From positions 1 to 32,038 of the forward strand of contig CAYSLJ010000079.1 in NCBI GenBank assembly GCA_964431735.1: a DNA stretch of 32,038 bases, given 5' to 3'. The translations under genes were made by a program, and so were the position numbers. Positions 23,396-31,978 of the stretch are shown here, in pieces (position 1 is the stretch's first letter; each line of letters begins with the position of its first letter). The notes under the pieces are model-generated. The model was given only the letters and a program-made list of their open reading frames with translations. It was not told the DNA's origin and did no database searches. This DNA comes from CALARM01 sp964431735 (lineage in GTDB: Bacteria > Vulcanimicrobiota > SpSt-956 > JAKJGF01).

Positions 23396-25723
23396 CTATT
23401 TATCAATTACAAAAATCTGTGCTTTTTTACCGCCTGGATCTACGTGAATCTTACCACCTCTTACAGTCACACGCTCACCTGACATAAGATCTTTAAGAAC
23501 TGTTCCGTCTTTTATGTTACTTTCAGCTCTGAGAGGTATATCTCTCTGCTGTGTATCATAGGCATTATTCAATACAACTATTGCTTCCTGTTCAGGGTGC
23601 ATTCTGGAATAGCTATAAATCTTATCATCCTGCCACATTTCCATCATAGAGCCTTTAGTGAGAGCTATATTATTATTACGTATGGAAGAAATCTGTTTGA
23701 AATAATTTAACATATCTGGATCTTTATCCCATTCCATATCCTTACGGTTTTCCGGCCCTCTTACACCTAATTGCTCAACATCTCCGTCCATGCCTACTTC
23801 TGTTCCGTAGTAGATAGTGGGAATACGGTTTATTGTCATAATAAATGAAAGAGCAAGCTTTAATTTATTTTTATCCCCTCCGGCTTCTGTAAGGAATCTC
23901 TTTGTATCATGATTATCTATAATAGCTGACATCATTTCAGGATTTTGATAGGTTCTGTTAAGATGAGCCACCTGATTTGCAAGGTCTCTCATACTTCCGT
24001 CATGGCCGAAAACATGTGTTTCAGTAAAGAAAAGGGGCATATCAAAAAGGGAATTCATATCATTTTTCTGATACGAATTTAATTTTTCAGGATTTCCGTC
24101 GAAACATTCTCCTATAAGAAGAAAATCCTTTCCTGCATGGTCATGAATCTCTTTCGAGAACTGTGACCAGAAGGACATGGGAACATGTTTTATGGCATCA
24201 AGTCTGAAACCGTCAATACCTGTCTGGTCTATCCAGAATTTGGCCATATCAATGAGGGCTTTCGAGACTTCCGGATTTTCCTGTGCGAGATCGGGGAGGC
24301 CGTACATGGAACAGTTTTCTACCTGCCACGGGTCATTCCAGTTCTGAACATCTCCATTATGATGGAGCCAGTTCTGTTTGGTAGGATCATTTTTCCAGGG
24401 ATGTTCCCAGGCTATATGATTGAGAGGTATGTCAAGAATTATTTTCATTCCTTTTTCATGAGCTTTTGCCACAAGTTCTTTAAATTTATCCATATCTCCC
24501 AGGTGTTTGTCCACTTTAAAGAAATCTACAGGCCAGTAGCCATGATAGCCTGCACTGTCCATAAAAAGATCCTGATTGGCCATGGTAGGTGTAATCCATA
24601 CAGTACCCATGCCCAGATCTTTTATATAATCAAGTTTATCAATAATACCCTGAAGATCTCCTCCATGAAATTTTGTAAGATCTTTTTTGTTTACATCAAA
24701 ATTATTGGAAACATCACCATCATAAAATCTATCTGTAATAGCAAAGTAAATAGAATTATTGAAAGTGGCCCAGGCAACAGAACTTCTGTCATCAATCTCT
24801 TCATCTGAATTAAATCCTGTTGATACCGTAACAGGATTAGAAGGAGACTGTGCTGGCGAGGGAGATGTCATATAATTAAGATCGCTGCTAATAACATTAC
24901 TTAAAATACCGTTATTAATCCAGGGTTTCCTGGTAGAGTCATCTAACGAATCTACTACTTTTTTAACAAAATCCTTTGCAGTAAATGTTTGAAAGGTTAT
25001 ATGTTCTCCGTCTTTCCAGCCTTTTTTTCTCATTACAGACTTATCAATACCAAAGGAAACACTATCGTTTAAACTGTCAAATTTCAAATCTTTAAGGACT
25101 GATTTATCAAGAGTGCCATGTTCATCATAAACATTAAAATTATTATTATCATAGGCCCCTAAAGAAAGGTTCCAAGGCTGTTCTGTCATTCCCGGTATAC
25201 CATCAGGTAAATTTATCTTCCCGCCCTGTCCAATACTCAGGAGCAAATATAAATCAAGATTGCCTACTTCTGCTCCCGGCTGTAAATCATTAAATTTCAC
25301 AGTAAATCTATATGGTTCCGAAGGTTTACCTTCCTGAGCAGTAACACTGGTAATATCTCTCGATGTGTCAAAACCATCTCCGAGTAAATATTGATCATTT
25401 ACACCGGTACTGAAATTGGCATTCCGTGCCATTAATCCTTCACCTTCGAACATGGAAAGGGTGGTAATATTTCCACTCGCTTTCTTTTCGGGAGTTTCTT
25501 TCTTTTGTTCTATATTCTTCGGAGTATCAGGCATAATAGTTCTGCCGCCTGAGTCCTTTAAAAGAGGCATGGTGGTAAGAAAAGATCCTACAGGGAGATG
25601 TCCTCCTCCAAGAGAAACCTTTTCCTGTATGGTAAAGAATTTATTGTCCTGAGTCCCCGATTTAATTGCCTTTGTCCGGGGTGTAAAATTATAACTTATA
25701 CCGGCAGGTGTTTTTATATCCAT
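23396..25723 (-). CDS. Glycoside hydrolase family 13 (alpha-amylase-like) enzyme
   Basis: 775 aa from ATG 25723, chosen for AGAGGG 7 bases upstream; the frame is open 17 codons further without a ribosome site. All GH13 regions are seen: DIPLNH (431-436), GFRLDAIKH with nucleophile Asp509, IGEC with acid/base Glu539, and NHD ending at Asp606. YFAITDRFYDGD at about 326-337 is the usual barrel entry. The N-terminal 290 residues include a beta-rich part (about 100-260) resembling glucodextranase-type/DOMON-like carbohydrate modules. There is no signal peptide, so a cytoplasmic alpha-glucan-degrading or transglycosylating role is likely, for example on stored glycogen. Exact specificity cannot be set. 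Single-gene unit ended by a terminator. Confidence 0.9.
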   Translation of the reverse strand: MDIKTPAGISYNFTPRTKAIKSGTQDNKFFTIQEKVSLGGGHLPVGSFLTTMPLLKDSGGRTIMPDTPKNIEQKKETPEKKASGNITTLSMFEGEGLMARNANFSTGVNDQYLLGDGFDTSRDITSVTAQEGKPSEPYRFTVKFNDLQPGAEVGNLDLYLLLSIGQGGKINLPDGIPGMTEQPWNLSLGAYDNNNFNVYDEHGTLDKSVLKDLKFDSLNDSVSFGIDKSVMRKKGWKDGEHITFQTFTAKDFVKKVVDSLDDSTRKPWINNGILSNVISSDLNYMTSPSPAQSPSNPVTVSTGFNSDEEIDDRSSVAWATFNNSIYFAITDRFYDGDVSNNFDVNKKDLTKFHGGDLQGIIDKLDYIKDLGMGTVWITPTMANQDLFMDSAGYHGYWPVDFFKVDKHLGDMDKFKELVAKAHEKGMKIILDIPLNHIAWEHPWKNDPTKQNWLHHNGDVQNWNDPWQVENCSMYGLPDLAQENPEVSKALIDMAKFWIDQTGIDGFRLDAIKHVPMSFWSQFSKEIHDHAGKDFLLIGECFDGNPEKLNSYQKNDMNSLFDMPLFFTETHVFGHDGSMRDLANQVAHLNRTYQNPEMMSAIIDNHDTKRFLTEAGGDKNKLKLALSFIMTINRIPTIYYGTEVGMDGDVEQLGVRGPENRKDMEWDKDPDMLNYFKQISSIRNNNIALTKGSMMEMWQDDKIYSYSRMHPEQEAIVVLNNAYDTQQRDIPLRAESNIKDGTVLKDLMSGERVTVRGGKIHVDPGGKKAQIFVIDK

Positions 25724-25828
25724 AATATTTCCCTCTTTTCTATGCAAATGCTGATCTATAATAAAATATAACATTCATTATTCAAGAGTTCAATAGAAAT
25801 TTGTAACATAATTGTTAAAATTTAGCCA

Positions 25829-26068
25829 CTATCCTTCTGCGTATTTATGAAGAGCCATCCATTCTTCTTCACTGAATAAATCGGACATTACCATAGTCTT
25901 CCCTCCGCAGAAAGGACAATTAAGGGTAAGATAGTCATCCCATTTATCAAGATATAAGGAAATATCCTCGCCCATAAGAGGTTTATGAACGATACAGGCG
26001 CATTCTTCACATTGATATTCAAGTCTGACGCTGCCTGTTTCTTTCAATTTTAATAATTTATTATACAT
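25829..26068 (-). CDS. Small zinc-ribbon protein
   Basis: 79 aa from ATG 26068, with AAGGA 7 bases upstream. An ATG at 26131 would add 21 residues, but they are encoded by heptad-repeat sequence and by a stretch without conserved look, so I prefer the internal start. CEEC near residue 20 and CPFCGG near 52 form a two-CxxC zinc-binding fold; the rest is acidic. It follows the DUF2227-type gene by 63 bp on the same strand and may share its transcript. Function unknown. Confidence 0.6.
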   Translation of the reverse strand: MYNKLLKLKETGSVRLEYQCEECACIVHKPLMGEDISLYLDKWDDYLTLNCPFCGGKTMVMSDLFSEEEWMALHKYAEG

Positions 26069-26103
26069 AAAATAATCCTTAAACAGATGAAGGGGGAAGC
26101 AAT

Positions 26104-26135
26104 TATATAACCACGCTTCACACTTCACCATTCAA
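26104..26135. repeat. Heptad repeat array 7
   Basis: CGCTTCA-CACTTCA-CCATTCA in phase, overlapping the stop codon of the DUF2227-type gene. Confidence 0.6.
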
Positions 26136-26641
26136 AACCTTCTTTTAAAAAAAGTCGAAATCACATCTACAATCTGATGTAACAGAGAAGATAGAAAAAG
26201 CCCCAGAAATGCAGGGATAAGATAATTCTCGTTCTGAAGGCAAAATTTCTTAATCTCCAGCCACGCCGATATATAGGACTGGCTGAAATTTCCTATAGAA
26301 GTAAACTGTAAGATCCAGACTATAAAAAACCCTGAGAGAAATAAAAATCCTGTAAACCAGAGAAGCCTGAAGAGAGTTCCTATAAAAAAACTGTGAGAAA
26401 TCCAGGAACGATGAGGTATCATTTTACTGTAGATGTACCATATAAATTTTAAAAAACCCCATCTTCTATAAGGTAATGTATTGGCCATATCCAGGTCAGG
26501 TGAAAAATAAAAAGTACCCAGAGAATAAAACAATCCGAATATACCTGTTACAATCCAGTCTTTAACCCAGGAAAAATAAAGGGGTAATAATAAAATCAAA
26601 AGAAAAATATTTATATGTTCATGAGTTTTACCTGTAGCCAT
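26132..26641 (-). CDS. DUF2227-type membrane metal-binding protein
   Basis: 169 aa. MATGKTHEHIN at the start, SPDLDMANTLPYRRWG at about 47-62 and PHRSWISHSFFIGTLFR at about 76-92 are the conserved blocks of the DUF2227 family (related to the YdjM/YfhO-like metal-dependent membrane hydrolases in pattern). Conserved His and Asp suggest a membrane-bound metal site. There are three to four hydrophobic segments. Function is not established for the family. The start follows the heptad-rich gap by about 10 bp; the ribosome site is weak. Confidence 0.75.
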   Translation of the reverse strand: MATGKTHEHINIFLLILLLPLYFSWVKDWIVTGIFGLFYSLGTFYFSPDLDMANTLPYRRWGFLKFIWYIYSKMIPHRSWISHSFFIGTLFRLLWFTGFLFLSGFFIVWILQFTSIGNFSQSYISAWLEIKKFCLQNENYLIPAFLGLFLSSLLHQIVDVISTFFKRRF

Positions 26642-26654
26642 AAACGTTTAAAAG

Positions 26655-26720
26655 TAAATAGTGAGCAGGAAGAAGAAATAAACCATCTATTCACTACTCA
26701 CTATTCACTACTCACTATTT
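26655..26720. repeat. Heptad repeat array 8 with inverted ends
   Basis: Four units TATTCAC-TACTCAC-TATTCAC-TACTCAC at 26689-26716, and AAATAGTGAG at 26656-26665 complementary to 26711-26720. The TAG stop of the next minus-strand gene lies inside the repeat. Confidence 0.75.
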
Positions 26721-27254
26721 GCCATATTTATGATAGGCATACAAAGCTCTATCTATATCATTTAACGGGAATTCCCTTGCAGAAGCTCCTTCTATTATCC
26801 TGTTCTTAAAACCTTTAATAACCTTGAGATAATTAATATAGTCCTTCGCTGTAATCTTTTTAATCTGACCATTTGCATATCTCATATTCTGCCATTTTTT
26901 TAAGATATAAGATTTTACATCCTGTGGGAAGAAGTCTTTAGTTCTCAATTTATAAATAGCTTCCAGAACTCTATAATCAATTACTGCAAAATGTTCCGGT
27001 AATCTCATGGTAAGAAGTCCTGATAACATGGGTAATCCTATAGCACTGTCACCAATAAACTTCTTGCCCATAAGAGTTTTAAGAATATTATTTACCATAT
27101 TGTCAGGTATGTCACAGGGATTTAAAGAAGCTACCTCTTTCAGGCAATCATTCAAAGCTTTTTCCAGGGCGTCTTTATCAGTTTCTTTTTTTCTGTAAAT
27201 ATCCAGATATTCTCCGACAAAGTCTTCAAGTTTATTTCCTTCGTACTCAATCAT
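26715..27254 (-). CDS. Hypothetical protein with HhH-GPD-like sequence pattern
   Basis: 179 aa, ATG with GGAGG 9 bases upstream. No signal or membrane segment. The middle (GLPMLSGLLTMRLPEHFAVI followed by DYRVLEAIY) and the end (DIDRALYAYHK) recall a pattern in small proteins related to helix-hairpin-helix DNA glycosylases, where an A/S-x-L-T-x-x-x-P-x-x-F-x-V-I-D-x-R segment precedes a dR-aLW/Y-ending. The catalytic Lys/Asp pair of true glycosylases is not clear. I therefore give it as hypothetical, possibly DNA-related. The last codons lie in heptad repeat 8. Confidence 0.6.
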   Translation of the reverse strand: MIEYEGNKLEDFVGEYLDIYRKKETDKDALEKALNDCLKEVASLNPCDIPDNMVNNILKTLMGKKFIGDSAIGLPMLSGLLTMRLPEHFAVIDYRVLEAIYKLRTKDFFPQDVKSYILKKWQNMRYANGQIKKITAKDYINYLKVIKGFKNRIIEGASAREFPLNDIDRALYAYHKYGK

Positions 27255-27286
27255 ATAAAACTTCCTCCATTAAATTATATTAGTAA

Positions 27287-27319
27287 TCGTGATACGTAAC
27301 GCGTGACAGGTCACGCACG
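27287..27319. repeat. Heptad repeat array 9
   Basis: CGTGATA-CGTAACG-CGTGACA-GGTCACG units in phase, upstream of the hypothetical gene ending at 27254. Confidence 0.65.
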
Positions 27320-27396
27320 AATTGTTTTTGAATTACAACTACTTGAACTTAACTTTAGGCAAGAACATATTTTTTCCTTCTAAAAAATTTAAAAAA

Positions 27397-28785
27397 TTAT
27401 GTCCTCTTCTTTTTTATCTCTTCCTGAAGATATTTAACTGCTTCATCCATCTGTGTATCTTTGTCTGTTCCTATCATATCTTCATCCATGTCTACTATTA
27501 TATCAGGCTTCAGCCCTTTTTCATTGATATTACGGCCTCTCGGAGTAAAGTAATGAGCTGTTGTCACCTTTATAGCACCACCCTTATCAAGTGGGAAAAT
27601 AGTCTGTACACTTCCTTTACCGAAAGTTTTAGTGCCAAGAAGAGTACCACGCTTTGCATCCCTGATAGCACCGGCAGTAATTTCAGAAGCACTTGCGCTG
27701 AAATCATTTACGAGTAAAACAAGAGGATAGTCAGGATGAACAGAACCTGTAGATTTATATCTATTCTTCCCGCCTGTTCTGTCTTTTATTGAAACAATAT
27801 CTACACCTTCATCGAGAAACTTACTGGAAACCTGAACTGCTGCAGTAACATAGCCTCCGCCGTTATTACGCAAATCAAGTATAAAGGCTTTTGCACCTTT
27901 TTTCTCAAGGTCAGTCATTGCCTGATCTATTTCTTTGTTGGTTTCAGAACCGAATAGTCTGAGTTTTATATATCCTACATTATCACCTACAAGTTTGGTA
28001 GCAACAGTACTTACATGTATATAGGCACGTTTAATAGTAAAATCAATTGGCTCATTTACGTCTTTTCTCTGTATTGTAAGCACAACATTTGAATTTTCAG
28101 GGCCTCTTATCTGATTTACAGCATCATCAATATTTACCCCTTTTGTACTTTTACCATCTATCTTTATTATCCAGTCACCCGGTTTGAGGCCTGCTTCATA
28201 TGCAGGGGTACCTTCAATCGGTTCTACCACTGTAAGCTGATTGTCAAGATCTCTATCTAGCTCTATATAAATACCAACACCTGTAAAGTTTCCGCCGCTC
28301 ATAGACTCATTAAGTCTGTCATATTCTTTCGGATCCAGATAAATAGTATAGGGATCTTCGAGCTTATCAAGCATTCCTGCCAGAGCTGAATCCAGAAGTT
28401 CTCCCTCGGTAATTTCATCACTTTTGTATTCAGCTACAACATTCTTCAGGTGTTCCTCAAAATCCCTGAGTATCTGAATATCATCTTCTTTCTCATTAAA
28501 AACAAATTCAGGTAATTCTTTAACTGCTATTCTCTTATTTTCAAGGGCATCTTTTATGCCTTTGAATGCACCGTTAAAAAAATCTTTTTTATTGAAGTTT
28601 TCCACAAATTCCTTATCTACCAGGTTATATACTTTTTCAATAACTTCATAATCTACACTCTTTGTTTTTGTTGTATCTACTTCATCGGCAGCTTTTACTC
28701 TATAATGGAGAAGAAAAGTAACTCCAAATACAGTAAATAAAAAAAACATCAAGAACCCCATTATTAACCTGTTTTTTATAAACAT
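27397..28785 (-). CDS. ctpA: C-terminal processing peptidase, S41 family, with PDZ domain
   Basis: 462 aa. An N-terminal signal anchor (residues 8-27) places it outside the membrane. A PDZ domain spans about 165-250 (FTGVGIYIE, then AYEAGLKPGDWIIKIDG). The S41 core follows: FILDLRNNGGG at 301-311, the SASASEITAG block (363-372) with the catalytic Ser, and FGKGSVQ with Lys390 and Gln394, the complete Ser-Lys dyad set of Prc/CtpA. It trims C-termini of envelope proteins and often acts on cell-wall hydrolase pathways. GGAGG is 13 bases from the ATG, rather far. It lies downstream of the ftsEX-M23 genes, the usual order in many bacteria, but is separated by a terminator and 343 bp, so it is probably transcribed separately. 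Confidence 0.9.
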   Translation of the reverse strand: MFIKNRLIMGFLMFFLFTVFGVTFLLHYRVKAADEVDTTKTKSVDYEVIEKVYNLVDKEFVENFNKKDFFNGAFKGIKDALENKRIAVKELPEFVFNEKEDDIQILRDFEEHLKNVVAEYKSDEITEGELLDSALAGMLDKLEDPYTIYLDPKEYDRLNESMSGGNFTGVGIYIELDRDLDNQLTVVEPIEGTPAYEAGLKPGDWIIKIDGKSTKGVNIDDAVNQIRGPENSNVVLTIQRKDVNEPIDFTIKRAYIHVSTVATKLVGDNVGYIKLRLFGSETNKEIDQAMTDLEKKGAKAFILDLRNNGGGYVTAAVQVSSKFLDEGVDIVSIKDRTGGKNRYKSTGSVHPDYPLVLLVNDFSASASEITAGAIRDAKRGTLLGTKTFGKGSVQTIFPLDKGGAIKVTTAHYFTPRGRNINEKGLKPDIIVDMDEDMIGTDKDTQMDEAVKYLQEEIKKKRT

Positions 28786-28911
28786 ACAGTCTTTTTAGCC
28801 TCCTATCAGCACATATAAATTATTTAGATACATTGCCTCTTTATAATTTTCATCTAAACCTTTATTTTATAACATATAATTTTAAATTACAGAGACCAAA
28901 CAACCCTCCTC

Positions 28912-28945
28912 TACGTGACGCGTGACGCGTTACGCGTGACGCGTA
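28912..28945. repeat. Heptad repeat array 10
   Basis: CGTGACG-CGTGACG-CGTTACG-CGTGACG-CGTA: four to five units in exact 7-bp phase, the clearest array in the window. Confidence 0.8.
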
Positions 28946-29020
28946 GAAATCCAAACTGTTTCATATATTATATATCGAATAAGAATAAATTTCAAGGTAA
29001 AAGTTTTACCTGTAAAATCC

Positions 29021-29050
29021 TGCAGGAGCTTGATTACTCAAGCTCCTGCA
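29021..29050 (-). terminator. Terminator after the M23 peptidase gene
   Basis: Perfect 13-bp stem (TGCAGGAGCTTGA and its complement) with loop TTAC on the plus strand. On the minus strand it is followed by GGATTTTAC, a short T-run. It ends the ftsE-ftsX-M23 unit. Confidence 0.75.
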
Positions 29051-29128
29051 CATAAAAAACTCCTCTGCAAGTAAATTATAAATTTCTAATAATAATTACC
29101 AATCCCGGTAATTCTCATATCACTGTAA

Positions 29129-30271
29129 TTAATTAACAAAGGCACATGGATCTACTGCCACACCATCCTGTCTGACTTCGAAATGGAGATGGGGGCCTGT
29201 ACTGTTACCGGTACTTCCCACATAAGCTACAAGCTGTCCTTTTGTTACATGCTGTCCGTAAGAAACTGCCAGACTTGCACAGTGTCCGTAAAGTGTAACT
29301 ACGCCACCGCCATGATCAATCATAATGGTATTTCCGTAACCTCCGAGCCAGTCAGAACTTATAATCACTCCGTCACCTGCTGCATATATGGGAGTATCAA
29401 AATCGGAGCCTATATCAACACCGGCATGGAATCTCCATTCACCATAAATAGGATGAACTCTCCATCCAAAAGGAGAAGTAACAGGCCCTGCTGCAGGCCA
29501 TCTGGAAAGAGAACCGTTTCCCTTATAGGAAACAGTACTGCCATAGGAATAACTGTTTTTATTTATAATAGAATCTATTTCCTGTTTCATTGTCCGTGCT
29601 TCGTCTTCAAGGTGCGAAACATTATCAGTATGCTGTTTTCTTTCATCGTTCAGAAGAGCAATTAAATATTCCTGATCTGCTACTACACCGGCAAGTTTAT
29701 TCTCTTTATCATTTAATTGCTTTTTTAATTTCAAAACCTGATTATAACGGCTTTCTACCGCTACTTTCTTTTTATTAATTTCTTCTTTTTCTTTCCTTAT
29801 CTGTTTCAGAACAGAAACATCATCCTGAACAATCATCTGAAGATAATAATAGGTATTCAAAAAATCAGAAAAATTTTTAGATTTTGTCAGGACAGTTATA
29901 TAAGAAGGATCCATATCTTCATATATTTGTTGCAATCTCTTATCAAGTTCACGCTGATGTTTTGCATAAACTTTTTCAGAAAGCCTCAATTCTGCCTTTA
30001 AAACCTTCAATTTTTTTTGTGTACCTTTCAGTTGTAACGAAGCATTATCAACTTCTTTCATGGCAGAATAAAGAAGAGAGCGATGTTTGCGAAGTTTTTC
30101 CGATAAAACTTTTTCTTTTTCATTGGCTTCTTCTATCTTATCTTTTTCTTCTGAAATCCGAGATTTTATATCTTTAAGTTCTTCTTTTTTATCTGAAAGA
30201 TTATCTGAAAAAGCCGGAGAAAAAGAGAGGAATAAAAACAAAGAAAAAACAATTATTTTTTTTATTATCAC
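29129..30271 (-). CDS. M23 metallopeptidase with coiled coil, EnvC/PcsB-like position
   Basis: 380 aa from GTG 30271, with GGAGG 6 bases upstream. Cleavable signal peptide (residues 1-22, ending AFS). Long coiled coils at about 25-120 and 150-235, as in EnvC-like regulators that bind FtsX. C-terminal LytM/M23 domain at 265-380 with HAGVD (His282, Asp286), YGH (His330) and HLHFE (His361, His363). All zinc ligands are present, so unlike E. coli EnvC it should itself cut peptidoglycan cross-links or stems. Gene order ftsE-ftsX-M23 suggests activation of this hydrolase by FtsEX during division or elongation. The next gene ends 170 bp upstream on the same strand. Confidence 0.9.
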   Translation of the reverse strand: MIIKKIIVFSLFLFLSFSPAFSDNLSDKKEELKDIKSRISEEKDKIEEANEKEKVLSEKLRKHRSLLYSAMKEVDNASLQLKGTQKKLKVLKAELRLSEKVYAKHQRELDKRLQQIYEDMDPSYITVLTKSKNFSDFLNTYYYLQMIVQDDVSVLKQIRKEKEEINKKKVAVESRYNQVLKLKKQLNDKENKLAGVVADQEYLIALLNDERKQHTDNVSHLEDEARTMKQEIDSIINKNSYSYGSTVSYKGNGSLSRWPAAGPVTSPFGWRVHPIYGEWRFHAGVDIGSDFDTPIYAAGDGVIISSDWLGGYGNTIMIDHGGGVVTLYGHCASLAVSYGQHVTKGQLVAYVGSTGNSTGPHLHFEVRQDGVAVDPCAFVN

Positions 30272-30441
30272 AACAGACCTCCTGGAAAAATTTGTTTATT
30301 CATTAATTCAAAAGCCTCTTTGTGGTTTTTTATGATGTTACTTTTTTGCGGTAATTCGGATGTAAGAAATTCTATATAAAAAAAAAATCTCCTTCTTTAA
30401 AAAAATTTTTTTTCAATATTCACTTTTCACTCTTTCTTAAT

Positions 30442-31308
30442 TCAGACCTTCAAAAATCTGCTTAAAGAAAATAAACTGGCAAGAAATCCTATAACAGGTC
30501 CTGTAATTACCAGAAAACCGGCCATCCAGATAGACAGACCGGGTATCATAGGTATAAAAGGAAGACTGCTTAATATAGAAGCTGAAACATAGCTATAAAT
30601 TAAAGAAAGAATAACAACCGCTACAACAGAACCTGAAAAACCATAGATCAGACCTTCCAGAATAAAAGGCCATCTGATAAACCATCTGGTAGCACCTACA
30701 AGAAGCATGATTTCTATTTCTCTTCTTCTTGCATAAACAGTCAGGCGAATGGCATTACTGACTATCATCATAGTGATCAATATCATTATGACAGTACTTA
30801 TCATACCTATTATATTAACTTTTCTGGAAAATTTTATAAGCATGTCCGTTTCGTCTTTTCCATATTTTACATGGTGAACTCCTGGTAATTTTTTTGCTTT
30901 CTCTGCTACTTTCGGAATATTTTCCGGTACTGTGACAGAAACTTCAATAGAATTCAGTAGAGTATTTTTCTTTATCTCAGACATATTACCGAGTCTTGCT
31001 TCCAGTCTTTTAAGTGCTTCTGTCCTTGTAACAAAATGTGTTTCCTTAACAGAAGGCATAGAAGCAAGGCTATTTTTCAATTTATAAATTTCACTTTCTT
31101 TAATATTATTTTTAAGAAAAACAGTAACCTCTACCTGGGTGATTAAAACCTCTGTCATAAAATTCAGATTGCTTATTATCAGTAAAAAAAATCCCAGTAT
31201 TAAAATGGAAAGCATCATAGTGCTGCAGGCAGCAAGAGACATAAAAAAATTTCTCTTTATAGATGTATAAACTTCTGAGAAAAAAAATCTAATACTGTTA
31301 TAATCCAT
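30442..31308 (-). CDS. ftsX: Cell division ABC transporter permease-like protein FtsX
   Basis: 288 aa. ATG 31308 is preferred over the frame's earlier start, since GGGGG lies 8 bases upstream and the product then begins MDYNSIRFFF as expected. One membrane segment at about residues 25-50, an extracytoplasmic domain at about 55-155 (VEVTVFLKNN, LEARLGN), then three membrane spans to the end: the four-span layout of FtsX. RRREIEIMLLVGATRWFIRW in the loop after span 2 is the conserved cytoplasmic segment that contacts FtsE. It overlaps the FtsE reading frame by 11 bp, so translation is coupled. FtsEX moves no known substrate and instead controls cell-wall hydrolases, here probably the M23 protein. 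Confidence 0.95.
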   Translation of the reverse strand: MDYNSIRFFFSEVYTSIKRNFFMSLAACSTMMLSILILGFFLLIISNLNFMTEVLITQVEVTVFLKNNIKESEIYKLKNSLASMPSVKETHFVTRTEALKRLEARLGNMSEIKKNTLLNSIEVSVTVPENIPKVAEKAKKLPGVHHVKYGKDETDMLIKFSRKVNIIGMISTVIMILITMMIVSNAIRLTVYARRREIEIMLLVGATRWFIRWPFILEGLIYGFSGSVVAVVILSLIYSYVSASILSSLPFIPMIPGLSIWMAGFLVITGPVIGFLASLFSLSRFLKV

Positions 31309-31978
31309 GAATATATCCCCCTTTTTCCTGATCACTGAATATTGTACCGTCAGTATGAAGGACTATAACACGTTTTCTCGTTCTGTTTACAATACTCTTA
31401 TCATGAGTAGCCATAAGAACAGTAGTGCCTCTGGAATTAAGATCAATAAGAAGCTGGGTTATTTCCCAGGAAGTGTCAGGATCAAGATTACCTGTAGGCT
31501 CATCGGCAAGTATAATAACTGGATTGTTTACAAAAGCTCTTGCTATGGCAACTCTCTGTTTTTCTCCTCCCGAAAGTTCATCAGGATATCTTGTACATTT
31601 ATTTTCAAGACCGACAGATTCCAGAGCACGGGGGACTTTATAAGAAATCTCTCTCTGGCCTGCTCCTATTACCTGAAGAGCATAGGCAACATTCTCATAA
31701 CAGGTCTTCTGTGGCAAAAGCTTGAAATCCTGAAATATAACTCCCAGTCTTCTGCGAAGAAGGGGCACTTCATTTACAGAAAGTTTTTCCACATCCCTGC
31801 CGTCTACAATTACTTCACCTTCCGTAACCATTTCTTCCCTGTTTATAAGCTTCAGAAATGTCGATTTTCCTGTACCTGTAGGTCCGACAATAAAAACAAA
31901 TTCACCTTTTGATATATCAATATTTATACCATTGAGAGCCTTTACTCCGTTACGGTATATTTTACTGACACATTTCAT
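31298..31978 (-). CDS. ftsE: Cell division ATP-binding protein FtsE
   Basis: 226 aa from the first ATG in the window (31978). Walker A GPTGTGKST near residues 32-40, Q-loop VIFQDFKLLPQ, signature LSGGEKQR, Walker B VIILADEPTGNLD and H-loop MATHD are all present, and KCVSKIYRNG is the usual FtsE opening. FtsE normally begins a few residues before this point. The frame is open for the remaining 60 bases to the window edge (IIVR just upstream), and the ATG lacks a good ribosome site, so the true start may lie outside the window. It drives the FtsEX switch of cell-wall hydrolysis. Confidence 0.95.
   Translation of the reverse strand: MKCVSKIYRNGVKALNGINIDISKGEFVFIVGPTGTGKSTFLKLINREEMVTEGEVIVDGRDVEKLSVNEVPLLRRRLGVIFQDFKLLPQKTCYENVAYALQVIGAGQREISYKVPRALESVGLENKCTRYPDELSGGEKQRVAIARAFVNNPVIILADEPTGNLDPDTSWEITQLLIDLNSRGTTVLMATHDKSIVNRTRKRVIVLHTDGTIFSDQEKGGYIHGL

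Larger units (their letters stand above)
28786..29128. other. Intergenic region between M23 peptidase and ctpA
   Basis: 343 bp holding the M23 terminator (29021-29050), the densest heptad repeat array (28912-28945), and presumably the ctpA promoter, which I cannot place with confidence. No gene is visible. Confidence 0.5.

Noticed and set aside
24185..24808. 207-codon open frame on the plus strand
   Set aside because: It is antisense to the catalytic barrel of the GH13 gene, whose motifs are all intact.
28912..28945. Possible CRISPR array
   Set aside because: The repeats are 7 bp, contiguous, with no spacers and no cas genes.
31307..31912. 201-codon open frame on the plus strand
   Set aside because: It is antisense to ftsE, which has every ABC motif.
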